Origin: Flavobacteriaceae bacterium | Lineage (GTDB): Bacteria; Bacteroidota; Bacteroidia; Flavobacteriales; Flavobacteriaceae | NCBI GenBank assembly: GCA_018402385.1 | Contig: JAGYJA010000010.1 | Coordinates: 1-64,000, forward strand | Direction of reading: 5' to 3' | DNA length: 64,000 bases | Part shown: one piece after another, positions 16,630 to 24,149 of the stretch | How the letters are laid out: the number at the start of each line of letters is the position of its first letter | Position numbering within the stretch: the first letter of the stretch is position 1 | Translations under genes and position numbers: made by a program | Notes under the pieces: generated by a model | The model's input: only the letters and a program-made list of their open reading frames with translations | Told to the model about the DNA's origin: nothing | The model's database searches: none

Positions 16630-18984
16630 ATGGAAAGTAAAAGCAATTTTCAAACGTTCGTAGATAGCTGGAAAGCTGACTTCATTAAACGTATCAAAAG
16701 CGACACAGGAAGCCGTAAAATGATTTTTACTTTTAACGATGCAGTCGAACGAAGTCAAAGCAACCGCACCCAATTGGATGAGGTATTTATTGAGTACTTC
16801 AAATACATAAATTCAAATCCATTAAGGCACAACGATTACTTTAAATATCTGAATAGCTACAAACAAGGCAAACGGCTGGACGAGAAGTATTTTAGACACG
16901 ATTTACAGTTACTTCACGAACTTTACATAAAAGTAGATGAGAATCCAGATTACAACCCTTTTTCATTACAAGTCTGGCAAAGGTATGTATTGTTTATGCT
17001 ATTAAAATTTAAGGGAGTCTACACGGCTGAAATGGACGATGTATTTGGAGTTAAGATTGATGAGAACCGAGAGTACAACCCATTGAGCAACCTCTCACGA
17101 CCTTTGAGAGGTATGTTACCAAAGTCGCTAAAGCTTAAAGAGTACGACATTGCCCGTGCTTATCCTACTTTTATAGATTTAGAACTTGGAATAAAACGAG
17201 ATGAGGACGTTTACAGACTCATAGACAAGCTAAAATACAATAGACTACTAAACACCCATAGTGAGACAAAAGGCGCAACCATTGAAGCCGTGAGGGCTGA
17301 GTTAAAGTGTGTTTATAACGGCACGGCTGACAAGGTTATAACAAACGATCGGTTTTATAACAAAGGTCAAATGTTTAGGGATTTGACAAAATATGAAGCT
17401 GAGTACATTTACAAATTCATTGAGACAAACAATATAAATCTATTTGTAAGGCTTCACGATGCAGTATTTGTGCTGGCTGGTGTTGAGGTTTCACAAATGG
17501 AGTTTGGCACGGTTAAATTCAAATCTAAAGAGGTCAAACCCCCTGAGATTGTAAACGAGGTAAAAAGTTTTTACTCTTTTGACGAGGGCGGAACGGTTGT
17601 TACTTCACCAGTTAGTTATAAGGACTTTTTCGAGCAGGAAAATTTGATAAGAATAACCGAGCAGGACAATGACCGAATTACAATTTTCAAAGACACGAAT
17701 AACGTAGTTAAGGCTTTTAATTACAAAACAGACACACCCCCCTATTTATCGTCAAACATCAATGAGTTTGACACGACCGATGTAGAAAATAAAATTGCTA
17801 AAGACAATCACAACACAATTTATGGTGGTTTCTTACTATTAAACCCAAAGCCGTTAAACTACTATGCAGACACCAAAGATACTTTTGGACTGCCTTTTAA
17901 AAATGGTTTCTTTTTATATTCCAAAGTTGATAACAAAGTCCACAGGATGCAGTATAAAGAGGTTAACGGTTTCTTTGCGCCACACCCAACGCAGGAACGG
18001 GATTTTGAATTTAATGAAAATACAGAAACAAGTGTTTTTGCTCAATTCCTTATAATGTCTTCAACTGGGAAAGACATTCTAAAGGACGAATTAACAGAAC
18101 AAGACGAAGCCACAATAAGTTTATTTTTTAGAATGTTTGGTTATTTGATTCACACCTACAAAGACCCAGCCTTTACTCCAGCAATCATTTTATCTGATGA
18201 GGGTGCGGACGACCAAAGCCGAAAAGGTGGACGAGGAAAAACAATAATTATTAAAGCTATTGAACAAGTGCAGAACTCCATAATAAAGGGCGGTGATGAG
18301 TTTGACGGGAGTTATAGGCATAAGTTTGCAGACCTCGAAAAAGCGCACAAAGTTTACGCTATTGACGATGTTCCAGCGGGTTTTAAATATGATGACTTGT
18401 ACACCAACCTTGTAAACGGCATATCGTGTGAGAGGAAAGGAAAAACAGCCCAGACGATACCATTTAAAGAAGCCCCGAAATTTGTAATTACAACAAATTG
18501 GGCGGTGCGTTACGATGCTGAGGCAACCTCAACCCATAGACGATTTATGGAGTTTAAATTGACTAAATTTTTCAATCTAAAAAACACCCCTTTAATGGTA
18601 TTCGGTCATAGATTTTTTGATGACTGGGATTCTGAGGAATGGAATAGGTTTTACAATTTTGCTTTTACGTGTGTTGAGCTTTATTTAGAGTTTGGACTGG
18701 AAGCACCGAAATATGACAAAGACGAGGACAATTTTAGAGCCTACTTTTATAGTGATGTTTTACTGCAGGAATTTGAACGGATTTTCAGTATCGTATCTAA
18801 ATGGGAAAACGGCTTCAATGTGAGTGATTTTCTTAAACAATACAAAGAGCCAACAAACGAACTCAGATTTGAAGGATTTTTTCACCAGAACAATGTGAAA
18901 ATTTTGATTCAAACTTATATCAAATCCAAAAATTTAGATTTTGAATACAAAAGCGACAAAAAAAGATGGGTAAAAAAAGTTTAG
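16630..18984 (+). CDS. primase/SF3-helicase-like replication protein
   Basis: 784 residues from ATG 16630, one base after the previous stop. The C-terminal half has a Walker A-like GGRGKTIIIKAIE (~533-545), a B-like VYAIDDVPAG (~577) and FVITTNWAV (~617), the arrangement of SF3/D5-type helicases (DUF5906 primase-helicase group). The N-terminal third has EYDIARAYPTFID (~170), like the DxxSLYP motif A of family-B polymerases, VRAELKCVYNG (~220) and RLHDAVFVL (~275). A primase or polymerase domain there is inference. It probably starts replication of the excised element at the iteron-like repeats just downstream. Confidence 0.8.
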   Translation: MESKSNFQTFVDSWKADFIKRIKSDTGSRKMIFTFNDAVERSQSNRTQLDEVFIEYFKYINSNPLRHNDYFKYLNSYKQGKRLDEKYFRHDLQLLHELYIKVDENPDYNPFSLQVWQRYVLFMLLKFKGVYTAEMDDVFGVKIDENREYNPLSNLSRPLRGMLPKSLKLKEYDIARAYPTFIDLELGIKRDEDVYRLIDKLKYNRLLNTHSETKGATIEAVRAELKCVYNGTADKVITNDRFYNKGQMFRDLTKYEAEYIYKFIETNNINLFVRLHDAVFVLAGVEVSQMEFGTVKFKSKEVKPPEIVNEVKSFYSFDEGGTVVTSPVSYKDFFEQENLIRITEQDNDRITIFKDTNNVVKAFNYKTDTPPYLSSNINEFDTTDVENKIAKDNHNTIYGGFLLLNPKPLNYYADTKDTFGLPFKNGFFLYSKVDNKVHRMQYKEVNGFFAPHPTQERDFEFNENTETSVFAQFLIMSSTGKDILKDELTEQDEATISLFFRMFGYLIHTYKDPAFTPAIILSDEGADDQSRKGGRGKTIIIKAIEQVQNSIIKGGDEFDGSYRHKFADLEKAHKVYAIDDVPAGFKYDDLYTNLVNGISCERKGKTAQTIPFKEAPKFVITTNWAVRYDAEATSTHRRFMEFKLTKFFNLKNTPLMVFGHRFFDDWDSEEWNRFYNFAFTCVELYLEFGLEAPKYDKDEDNFRAYFYSDVLLQEFERIFSIVSKWENGFNVSDFLKQYKEPTNELRFEGFFHQNNVKILIQTYIKSKNLDFEYKSDKKRWVKKV

Positions 18985-19312
18985 GTGTAAGTTTTATGGC
19001 TGAAAACCCCAGTAAAATCGTTGGCGGTGTAATAGGTGTAAGCCAACTGACACCCGTTAAAATTGCCTTAAAGCCTTGTTTTTGTTGGTTGTCTGGCTTG
19101 TTACTTACACCCCTGACACCTATTTTACTATGTATGGGAGTGAGATTTAAAAACAAACATTAAAAACAACTCATATTTATTCTAATAATAAAAAGATATG
19201 AAAACAGGTGTAAGAGGTGTAAGTCTGGACTTAAATATACTGATATACAGATTGTTAAATTAAAATATAGGTGTAAGTGTAGGTGTAAGCGACATACACC
19301 TATGACACCTAA
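18983..19312. repeat. iteron-like AGGTGTAAG array (candidate replication origin)
   Basis: Six exact direct copies of AGGTGTAAG at 18983, 19034, 19206, 19215, 19269 and 19281, two of them adjacent. CTTACACCC lies at 19104-19112. TGACACC(T) copies lie at 19048, 19114 and near 19304. They fill the 348-bp gap after the helicase gene. Open frames here translate only the repeats (GVS, LTP) and are not called. Repeats beside the replication gene suggest an origin or replication-control site. Confidence 0.6.
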
Positions 19313-19332
19313 ACCCAAAAATCAATAAAAAA

Positions 19333-19539
19333 ATGAAAACAGAAAATCCAGTCTTAGTAAACGATTTAAGGCGAACTCTTAAAACTATGATGCAAAAGGA
19401 AATTGAGAGACTGCCTGAGTATCTGGAAAGCTTAGAGCCACAGGAACGCATCAATATTGTTATAAAATTGATTCCCTTTGTATTTCCAAAAGTCCAGCCA
19501 GTAGATGCACAAAAGGGCGAACCCCTCACATTTGATTAA
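19333..19539 (+). CDS. small conserved mobile-element protein
   Basis: 68 residues: a basic amphipathic helix (VLVNDLRRTLKTMMQKEIERL), then LPEYLESLEPQERINIVIKLIPFVFPKV. This LPEYLE...LEPxERxxxxxKLxPFVxPKV pattern is frequent in hypothetical proteins of Bacteroidota phages and elements. No function is known to me. It follows the iteron-like region and precedes the next gene by 27 bp. Confidence 0.7.
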   Translation: MKTENPVLVNDLRRTLKTMMQKEIERLPEYLESLEPQERINIVIKLIPFVFPKVQPVDAQKGEPLTFD

Positions 19540-19566
19540 ATTAAAATTCCCTAAAGATTTAGGTTT

Positions 19567-20154
19567 ATGGCAAAATTTCCTACTTTCCCTACCTTGTACG
19601 ATAATGTACTGCAAATAAGCATTAAGAAGCTTAAAGAGTTTGGTTATTTAGAGAAAAATAAAGTAATAACAAGTTCACTACATTGGAGCAGAAACGGTGA
19701 GGAAACGGCGAGCATTTCAATTAGAGTTAACACCTTTACAGAACCTCATCACATTGAACTGATTTACAACACAAACGGCGAACCCCGAAACTACAAAGTA
19801 AGTCTGGTTACAATACCCTCAAATTTAGGTAAGGGCAAAATATGGTATTTCCTTTGCCCTCACACTCATAAAAAATGCAGAAAACTTTATTTAATTGGGG
19901 GTTACTTTCTTCACCGTGAAGCGTTCACAGGATGTATGTATGAGAGCCAAACAGTAAGCAAACATTACAGATTTTTAGAAAATACTTTTGGAGCAGTCTT
20001 TAAAACTGAAAGACTTTATGAGCAACTATACTCAAAACACTTTACAAAATACTACAAAGGAAAACCCACTAAAAAATATTTGCGTATTTTAGAGCAACTT
20101 AAAAAAGCCGAAAATATTGACGAAAGGGAACTGTTTAAAATGAAATATTTGTGA
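19567..20154 (+). CDS. hypothetical protein with degenerate zinc-ribbon signature
   Basis: 195 residues, no membrane segment. The middle reads FLCPHTHKKCRKLYLIGG, then YFLHREAFTGCMYESQ. This follows the layout of a widespread hypothetical family (CPxC..RCRKLYLP...FxCRxCxxLxYxSQ), but with several ligands replaced: the first CPxC is CPHT and the second CRxC is HREAFTGC. Metal binding may be altered. The C terminus is basic and helical. Function is unknown; it is element-borne. Confidence 0.72.
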   Translation: MAKFPTFPTLYDNVLQISIKKLKEFGYLEKNKVITSSLHWSRNGEETASISIRVNTFTEPHHIELIYNTNGEPRNYKVSLVTIPSNLGKGKIWYFLCPHTHKKCRKLYLIGGYFLHREAFTGCMYESQTVSKHYRFLENTFGAVFKTERLYEQLYSKHFTKYYKGKPTKKYLRILEQLKKAENIDERELFKMKYL

Positions 20155-20234
20155 TTTACGGGATTCCTCATTTTTAAGTAAAATGGTTTCTTTAAATTTG
20201 AAGTAAAATAAAATTAATTTAAACTTATTCAATT

Positions 20235-20819
20235 ATGAGAATTTTATCATTTATAGTTCTATTAACCTTAATAAACCCATTATTCGCACAAAGGGATGAG
20301 GTAAAAACAACTCTTGAGCAGGATAAGTTCGAGGGAACTAATACCGTAACTACTGAAATGTGGCAAAATTTTGGAAAAGCATCATCTGGGTATAGGTTAT
20401 CAGGTATGATAACAAAAAATGATAAAACAGATGTAATTTTTTTTAGAATATTTTTCACAGGCGATTTAGGTTGTTTATCACAAAGTAGCAGCAAGTTATC
20501 AGTAAAACTTTCTAATGATGAAATAATTGAATTTACTCAACTATCAAAAACAGATTGTAGTAAAGCGCCAATCGCAGTTTTTGTACCCTTAAAAGAAAGT
20601 GACTTAGATTTACCTGAGGAAGTTTATAACCAAATTGCAACAGATAATGTAGAACAATTGAAAAAATATGAATGGACTATTATTAGATTGTCAGGCAGTG
20701 AATATTATACAAATATTGAACCAGAACCCACAAGGCGAATTAAAAATCCTGAGCAGTTTTTTATAAAACACATTGAAGCAATTGAAAACCACGAGATTTT
20801 TAAAACAAAAGATGAGTAG
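20235..20819 (+). CDS. secreted protein of unknown function
   Basis: 194 residues with a clear N-terminal signal peptide (MRILSFIVLLTLINPLFAQ, cleavage likely after Ala-Gln). The mature part has a beta-rich character (VIFFRIFFTGDLGC, KLSNDEIIEFTQLS) and two cysteines. Not recognised. Its own upstream gap (80 bp) and a terminator at 20951 suggest a separate transcription unit, probably cargo of the tRNA-Leu element. Confidence 0.72.
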   Translation: MRILSFIVLLTLINPLFAQRDEVKTTLEQDKFEGTNTVTTEMWQNFGKASSGYRLSGMITKNDKTDVIFFRIFFTGDLGCLSQSSSKLSVKLSNDEIIEFTQLSKTDCSKAPIAVFVPLKESDLDLPEEVYNQIATDNVEQLKKYEWTIIRLSGSEYYTNIEPEPTRRIKNPEQFFIKHIEAIENHEIFKTKDE

Positions 20820-20950
20820 AATTTATAGATGAGTAAGAAAAAAAAACATAACAACTTTTTTAATTAAATTATACCTCGTAGGTTAAAAGAAAGGGCTTTA
20901 AAGAGTATGCAAAAAATAAGGAAAATATTTAATATAAAATAGAATAAAAA

Positions 20951-20982
20951 GAGGGCAACCAGTTCGGAAACCCTCGTTTTTT
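20951..20982 (+). terminator. terminator-like hairpin
   Basis: GAGGG (20951-20955) and CCCTC (20971-20975), loop of 15, then G and six T. It lies 130 bp after the secreted-protein gene. Confidence 0.5.
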
Positions 20983-20998
20983 GTTCAAACAACAATAC
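20981..20998. repeat. second TTGTTCAAACAA motif
   Basis: TTGTTCAAACAACAATACA, one substitution from 13351-13369 next to the integrase promoter. The two copies lie at opposite ends of the element. Confidence 0.45.
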
Positions 20999-21039
20999 AC
21001 AGGCAATGCGTATTGTTACTTCAAAGATAAGGTATTCTT

Positions 21040-21195
21040 ATGATAAAAAGAAAGCCAAAAAAAGACAAAAGATATAATAACTACTTTGACAATTACGCTG
21101 AGAGGTACAAAGACGGCTTTATAGGTGGTTTATTCATTCTTTTGATATACGGCATCATTTACGGCATTTACAAACTCATCAACTGGTTATTTTGA
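21040..21195 (+). CDS. 51-aa single-pass membrane protein
   Basis: A short frame too small for routine gene calling. A basic start (MIKRKPKKDKRYNNYF) is followed by an ERYKDGFIGG turn and one hydrophobic helix (LFILLIYGIIYGIYKLINWLF). Its TGA overlaps the TTG start of the next gene (TTGA), a translational-coupling geometry, which supports it being real. Function unknown. Confidence 0.5.
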   Translation: MIKRKPKKDKRYNNYFDNYAERYKDGFIGGLFILLIYGIIYGIYKLINWLF

Positions 21196-21437
21196 CTTTA
21201 TACGATTTCAATATTTTAAGTGATTTAGAAAAAGAGGACGCCGTATTTAGGCAGGGAACTTTTGTTGATGCAATTCAAGTGAATGAAGTCAAATATTGCC
21301 TCTATGCAATAGATATGTTTTTTGTTGAGATTGAATATGACACGAAGCTGGAAAAACTGCACAACCTTAAAAGCTTTAAAAAAGGTTACTTATTAGATAG
21401 GTATCTGGACAAGTTCCCAAACATTAAAATACCTTAA
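21192..21437 (+). CDS. small conserved hypothetical protein (TTG start)
   Basis: 81 residues. MTLYDFNILSDLEKEDAVFRQGTFV, then VEIEYDTKLEKLHNLKSFKKGYLLDRYLDKF, match a layout frequent in small Bacteroidota mobile-element proteins of unknown role. The start is TTG at 21192, overlapping the upstream 51-aa gene by 4 bp. No better in-frame ATG exists near the N terminus. It is the last gene before the right attachment site. Confidence 0.65.
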   Translation: MTLYDFNILSDLEKEDAVFRQGTFVDAIQVNEVKYCLYAIDMFFVEIEYDTKLEKLHNLKSFKKGYLLDRYLDKFPNIKIP

Positions 21438-21447
21438 AAATACCTCA

Positions 21448-21466
21448 ACCGTACATAAACCGTACA
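21448..21466. repeat. right arm-type direct repeats
   Basis: ACCGTACA at 21448-21455 and 21459-21466, again with an 11-bp period, matching the left pair at 13315-13335. It lies 60 bp inside the right att core, against 140 bp for the left pair. Confidence 0.55.
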
Positions 21467-21479
21467 ATAAGTCAAAAAG

Positions 21480-21522
21480 AAAAACCGCAACCAATTGATA
21501 AACAATATAGTTACGGTTTTTT
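21480..21522 (-). terminator. element-supplied terminator of tRNA-Leu
   Basis: A stem of about 12 bp, AAAAACCGTAAC / GTTGCGGTTTTT (one GT wobble), with T-rich flank on the minus strand. It lies 5 bp downstream of the tRNA. It replaces the original terminator now at 13128-13159. Confidence 0.6.
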
Positions 21523-21525
21523 AAA

Positions 21526-21542
21526 GTACTCAAGGTGGGAAT
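21526..21542. repeat. right attachment site core (att) within tRNA-Leu
   Basis: GTACTCAAGGTGGGAAT, identical to 13160-13176. It covers the last 16 bases of the tRNA-Leu gene plus one. The element supplies this end and so restores a functional tRNA. Confidence 0.85.
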
Positions 21543-21608
21543 CGAACCCACACTCCCGAAAGAACTGGATTTTGAATCCAGCGCGTCTACCAATTCCGCC
21601 ACTTGAGC
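21527..21608 (-). tRNA. tRNA-Leu (anticodon CAA)
   Basis: 82 nt, CCA not encoded. The acceptor GCTCAAG pairs with CTTGAGT (one G-T), with discriminator A. The anticodon arm is CTGGA-TTCAAAA-TCCAG, giving anticodon CAA. A long variable arm (TTCTTTCGGGAGT region) and the T-arm GTGGG-TTCGATT-CCCAC follow. It is the target gene of the integrative element. Confidence 0.95.
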
Positions 21609-21693
21609 ATTTAAGGACGACAAAATTATAAAAATAATTGCATATACACCCTAAATAAGAACTAATTATGCTTCCTTGATTGAAATTATTTTC

Positions 21694-21701
21694 TAAATTT
21701 G
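21694..21701 (+). promoter_or_regulatory. prs -7 promoter box
   Basis: An exact TAAATTTG (TAnnTTTG) 53 bp before the prs ATG. A TTG at 21676-21678 is only 15 bp upstream, a short spacer. Confidence 0.4.
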
Positions 21702-21753
21702 CACCTCGTAAAAACAAGCAGACAGCAAAACCCTATTTTACAACCAGTTAACC

Positions 21754-22695
21754 ATGGCTAATCCAACACCAGAACCAAAGATTTTTGCCTGCTCACAGAG
21801 CATTGTACTCGCAGAAAAAATTGCCGAAGCGTTTGGTATGCCATTGGGGAATGTGATTACCTCTCATTACAGCGATGGTGAATTCCAACCTTCCTTTGAA
21901 GAGTCAGTTAGAGGAAGCAGGGTTTTTATTATTGGCTCCACCTTTCCAAACAGCGATAATCTGATGGAAATGTTATTGATGATTGATGCTGCAAAACGTG
22001 CTTCTGCAAGACATGTGACTGCAGTTTTACCATACTTTGGCTGGGCAAGACAAGACAGAAAAGACAAACCAAGAGTACCAATCGCTGCAAAACTAGTCGC
22101 TAAAATGCTGGAAACAGCAGGTGCAACGCGCATCATCACGATGGATTTGCATGCAGACCAAATTCAGGGATTCTTTGAAAAACCGGTGGATCATCTTTTT
22201 GCTTCTACCATCTTTTTGCCTTACCTGAGAAACTTAAACCTCGAAAACTTGACCATCGCTTCACCAGATATGGGCGGTTCAAAAAGAGCTTATGCTTATT
22301 CCAAATTCCTGGAAAGCGACGTGGTAATCTGTTATAAGCAACGTGAAAAAGCCAATGTGATTTCCCATATGGAACTCATTGGGGACGTTACCGGAAAAAA
22401 TGTGGTACTGGTGGATGATATGGTCGATACCGCAGGAACTCTCACAAAAGCAGCAGATGTAATGATGGAAAGAGGCGCATTGAGCGTAAGGGCCATTTGT
22501 ACACATGCTATCCTTTCAGGTAACGCTTACGAAAAAATAGAAAATTCAAAACTCGTGGAATTGATCGTAACAGATTCAATCCCATTGAAAAAAGAAAGCA
22601 ATAAAATTAAAGTACTAACGTGCTCAAAATTGGTAGCCGATGTGATGATAAGCGTCAACACAAACAACTCCATCAGTTCAAAATTTTTAATGTAA
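21754..22695 (+). CDS. prs: ribose-phosphate pyrophosphokinase
   Basis: Makes PRPP from ribose-5-phosphate and ATP for nucleotide, histidine and tryptophan synthesis. It has 313 residues. The class I signature DLHADQIQGFF holds the metal-binding His/Asp. YFGWARQDRKDKPR forms the flexible catalytic region, and VVLVDDMVDTAGTL is the PRPP-binding loop. N-terminal KIFACSQSIVLAEKIA replaces the usual short start. It is followed by rplY with an 83-bp gap. Confidence 0.96.
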   Translation: MANPTPEPKIFACSQSIVLAEKIAEAFGMPLGNVITSHYSDGEFQPSFEESVRGSRVFIIGSTFPNSDNLMEMLLMIDAAKRASARHVTAVLPYFGWARQDRKDKPRVPIAAKLVAKMLETAGATRIITMDLHADQIQGFFEKPVDHLFASTIFLPYLRNLNLENLTIASPDMGGSKRAYAYSKFLESDVVICYKQREKANVISHMELIGDVTGKNVVLVDDMVDTAGTLTKAADVMMERGALSVRAICTHAILSGNAYEKIENSKLVELIVTDSIPLKKESNKIKVLTCSKLVADVMISVNTNNSISSKFLM

Positions 22696-22778
22696 TAAAA
22701 GTCGCCCAAAACAATTTAAACATAAAGGAAAGATGTCAACAAGGGCGCATCATCTGACCTTTATAACAAATAAAAATA

Positions 22779-23438
22779 ATGAAATCAATTACAATCAAAG
22801 GTTCTCAAAGAGAAAGCGTGGGCAAGGTAGCAACTAAGGCCTTACGTAATGCTGGAAAGGTACCCTGCGTAGTTTACGGAGGAGACAAGCCAATTCACTT
22901 TTCAGCTGAAACATTAGCATTTAAAGACTTGGTTTACACTCCAGATGTACATACAGTAGTAATTGCTTTAGAAGATGGCTCAAAAATAAATGCCATTTTA
23001 CAAGACATTCAATTTCATCCGGTAACAGACAACATCATTCATGTGGACTTCTACCAGATTTTTGACGACAAGGAAATCACCCTTGAAATTCCTGTAAGAG
23101 TTGTAGGTAACTCTCGTGGAGTTAGAAATGGTGGAGTTTTACGCGTTCCAAGACGAAAACTGAAAGTGAAAGCAATCCCTGCAGACCTTCCAGATTTTAT
23201 TGAGGCTGATATCACTGAACTTAGAATTGGCAGCAAGTTATATGTCACCGAACTTAACAGTGAAGGATACAAAATTATGCATCCAGACAACACAGTGGTT
23301 GCTCAAGTGAGAACTTCACGTGTGGCTGTTGATGATGTTGAGGAGGAAGAAGATGGTGAAGAAGGAGCTGAGGGTGCTGAAGGTGAAACTGCAGCAGCTG
23401 AAGGTGGAAACACTGAGGAAACTCCGGCATCTGAATAA
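22779..23438 (+). CDS. rplY: 50S ribosomal protein L25/general stress protein Ctc
   Basis: Binds 5S rRNA. It has 219 residues, of the longer Ctc type. The N-terminal L25 domain is [33 protein letters not shown], followed by the Ctc C-terminal beta domain ([25 protein letters not shown]) and an acidic Glu/Gly/Ala tail from ~185. The order prs-rplY-pth is common in bacteria. A strong terminator follows. Confidence 0.95.
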   Translation: MKSITIKGSQRESVGKVATKALRNAGKVPCVVYGGDKPIHFSAETLAFKDLVYTPDVHTVVIALEDGSKINAILQDIQFHPVTDNIIHVDFYQIFDDKEITLEIPVRVVGNSRGVRNGGVLRVPRRKLKVKAIPADLPDFIEADITELRIGSKLYVTELNSEGYKIMHPDNTVVAQVRTSRVAVDDVEEEEDGEEGAEGAEGETAAAEGGNTEETPASE

Positions 23439-23465
23439 ATTTTAAATTCATTTTGAATTCAAAGT

Positions 23466-23493
23466 AAACCCCCACATAGTTGGGGGTTTTTTT
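23466..23493 (+). terminator. rho-independent terminator after rplY
   Basis: A perfect 9-bp stem AAACCCCCA / TGGGGGTTT, loop CATAGT, then a run of T. Confidence 0.85.
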
Positions 23494-23512
23494 ATATTTT
23501 TACAAAAAAAAG

Positions 23513-24145
23513 ATGCTACCATTTTTTGGACGACTATTATCAAAAAAGAAAAGCAACACCCTTGAAGATGATGACCCCATGAAGAAATTTCTAATTGTTG
23601 GCCTGGGAAACATAGGTCCAAAATATGAAAATACCCGTCACAACATAGGCTTTAAAATACTTGAGCGCCTAGCTTACAAGGAAGACCTAGCCTTTGAACC
23701 AGCAAAACTGGGCGATATTACTACATACAAAATTAAAGGTCGAAGTTTGCTGTTACTCAAACCCAGCACCTACATGAACCTAAGCGGAAAAGCCATTCTC
23801 TACTGGCTTCAAAAAGAAAAAATCCCAATTGAAAACCTGCTCGTCATTACAGATGACCTCAACCTGCCTTTTGGAACCATAAGGGTAAAAACTAAAGGCA
23901 GCGACGGCGGCCACAATGGTCTGAAAGATACTCAGCTACAATTGGGAACAACCACATACAACCGTTTCAGGTTTGGTATAGATAATGAGTTTGGAAGAAG
24001 AAGTCAGGTCGATTTTGTATTGGGTGAATGGGAGCCTGAAGAAGAGAACCAACTCCCTGAACGCTTGGATAAATCTGTTGAAGTAGTAAAATCATTCGCT
24101 TTAGCGGGAATAACAACCACTATGAATACCTTTAACGGAAAATAA
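23513..24145 (+). CDS. pth: peptidyl-tRNA hydrolase
   Basis: Releases peptides from peptidyl-tRNA that has dropped off ribosomes. It shows the N-terminal LIVGLGNIGPKYENTRHNIGF with catalytic His, LLKPSTYMNLSG, and the DDLNLPFG(T)IRVKTKGSDGGHNGL signature with catalytic Asp. ATG 23513 gives 210 residues with a basic 22-residue leader (MLPFFGRLLSKKK), a form common in flavobacteria. ATG 23579 (MKKFLIVGLGN) is the alternative and gives the classical length. A start further upstream would lie in the terminator. Confidence 0.92.
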   Translation: MLPFFGRLLSKKKSNTLEDDDPMKKFLIVGLGNIGPKYENTRHNIGFKILERLAYKEDLAFEPAKLGDITTYKIKGRSLLLLKPSTYMNLSGKAILYWLQKEKIPIENLLVITDDLNLPFGTIRVKTKGSDGGHNGLKDTQLQLGTTTYNRFRFGIDNEFGRRSQVDFVLGEWEPEEENQLPERLDKSVEVVKSFALAGITTTMNTFNGK

Positions 24146-24149
24146 CCTT

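Noticed and set aside
18966-19163. A 65-residue frame after the helicase gene
   Set aside because: It consists of the AGGTGTAAG/TGACACC repeats translated (GVS and LTP units) and overlaps the end of the helicase gene.
13160-21542. Prophage
   Set aside because: No capsid, tail, terminase, portal or lysis gene could be seen among the element's genes.
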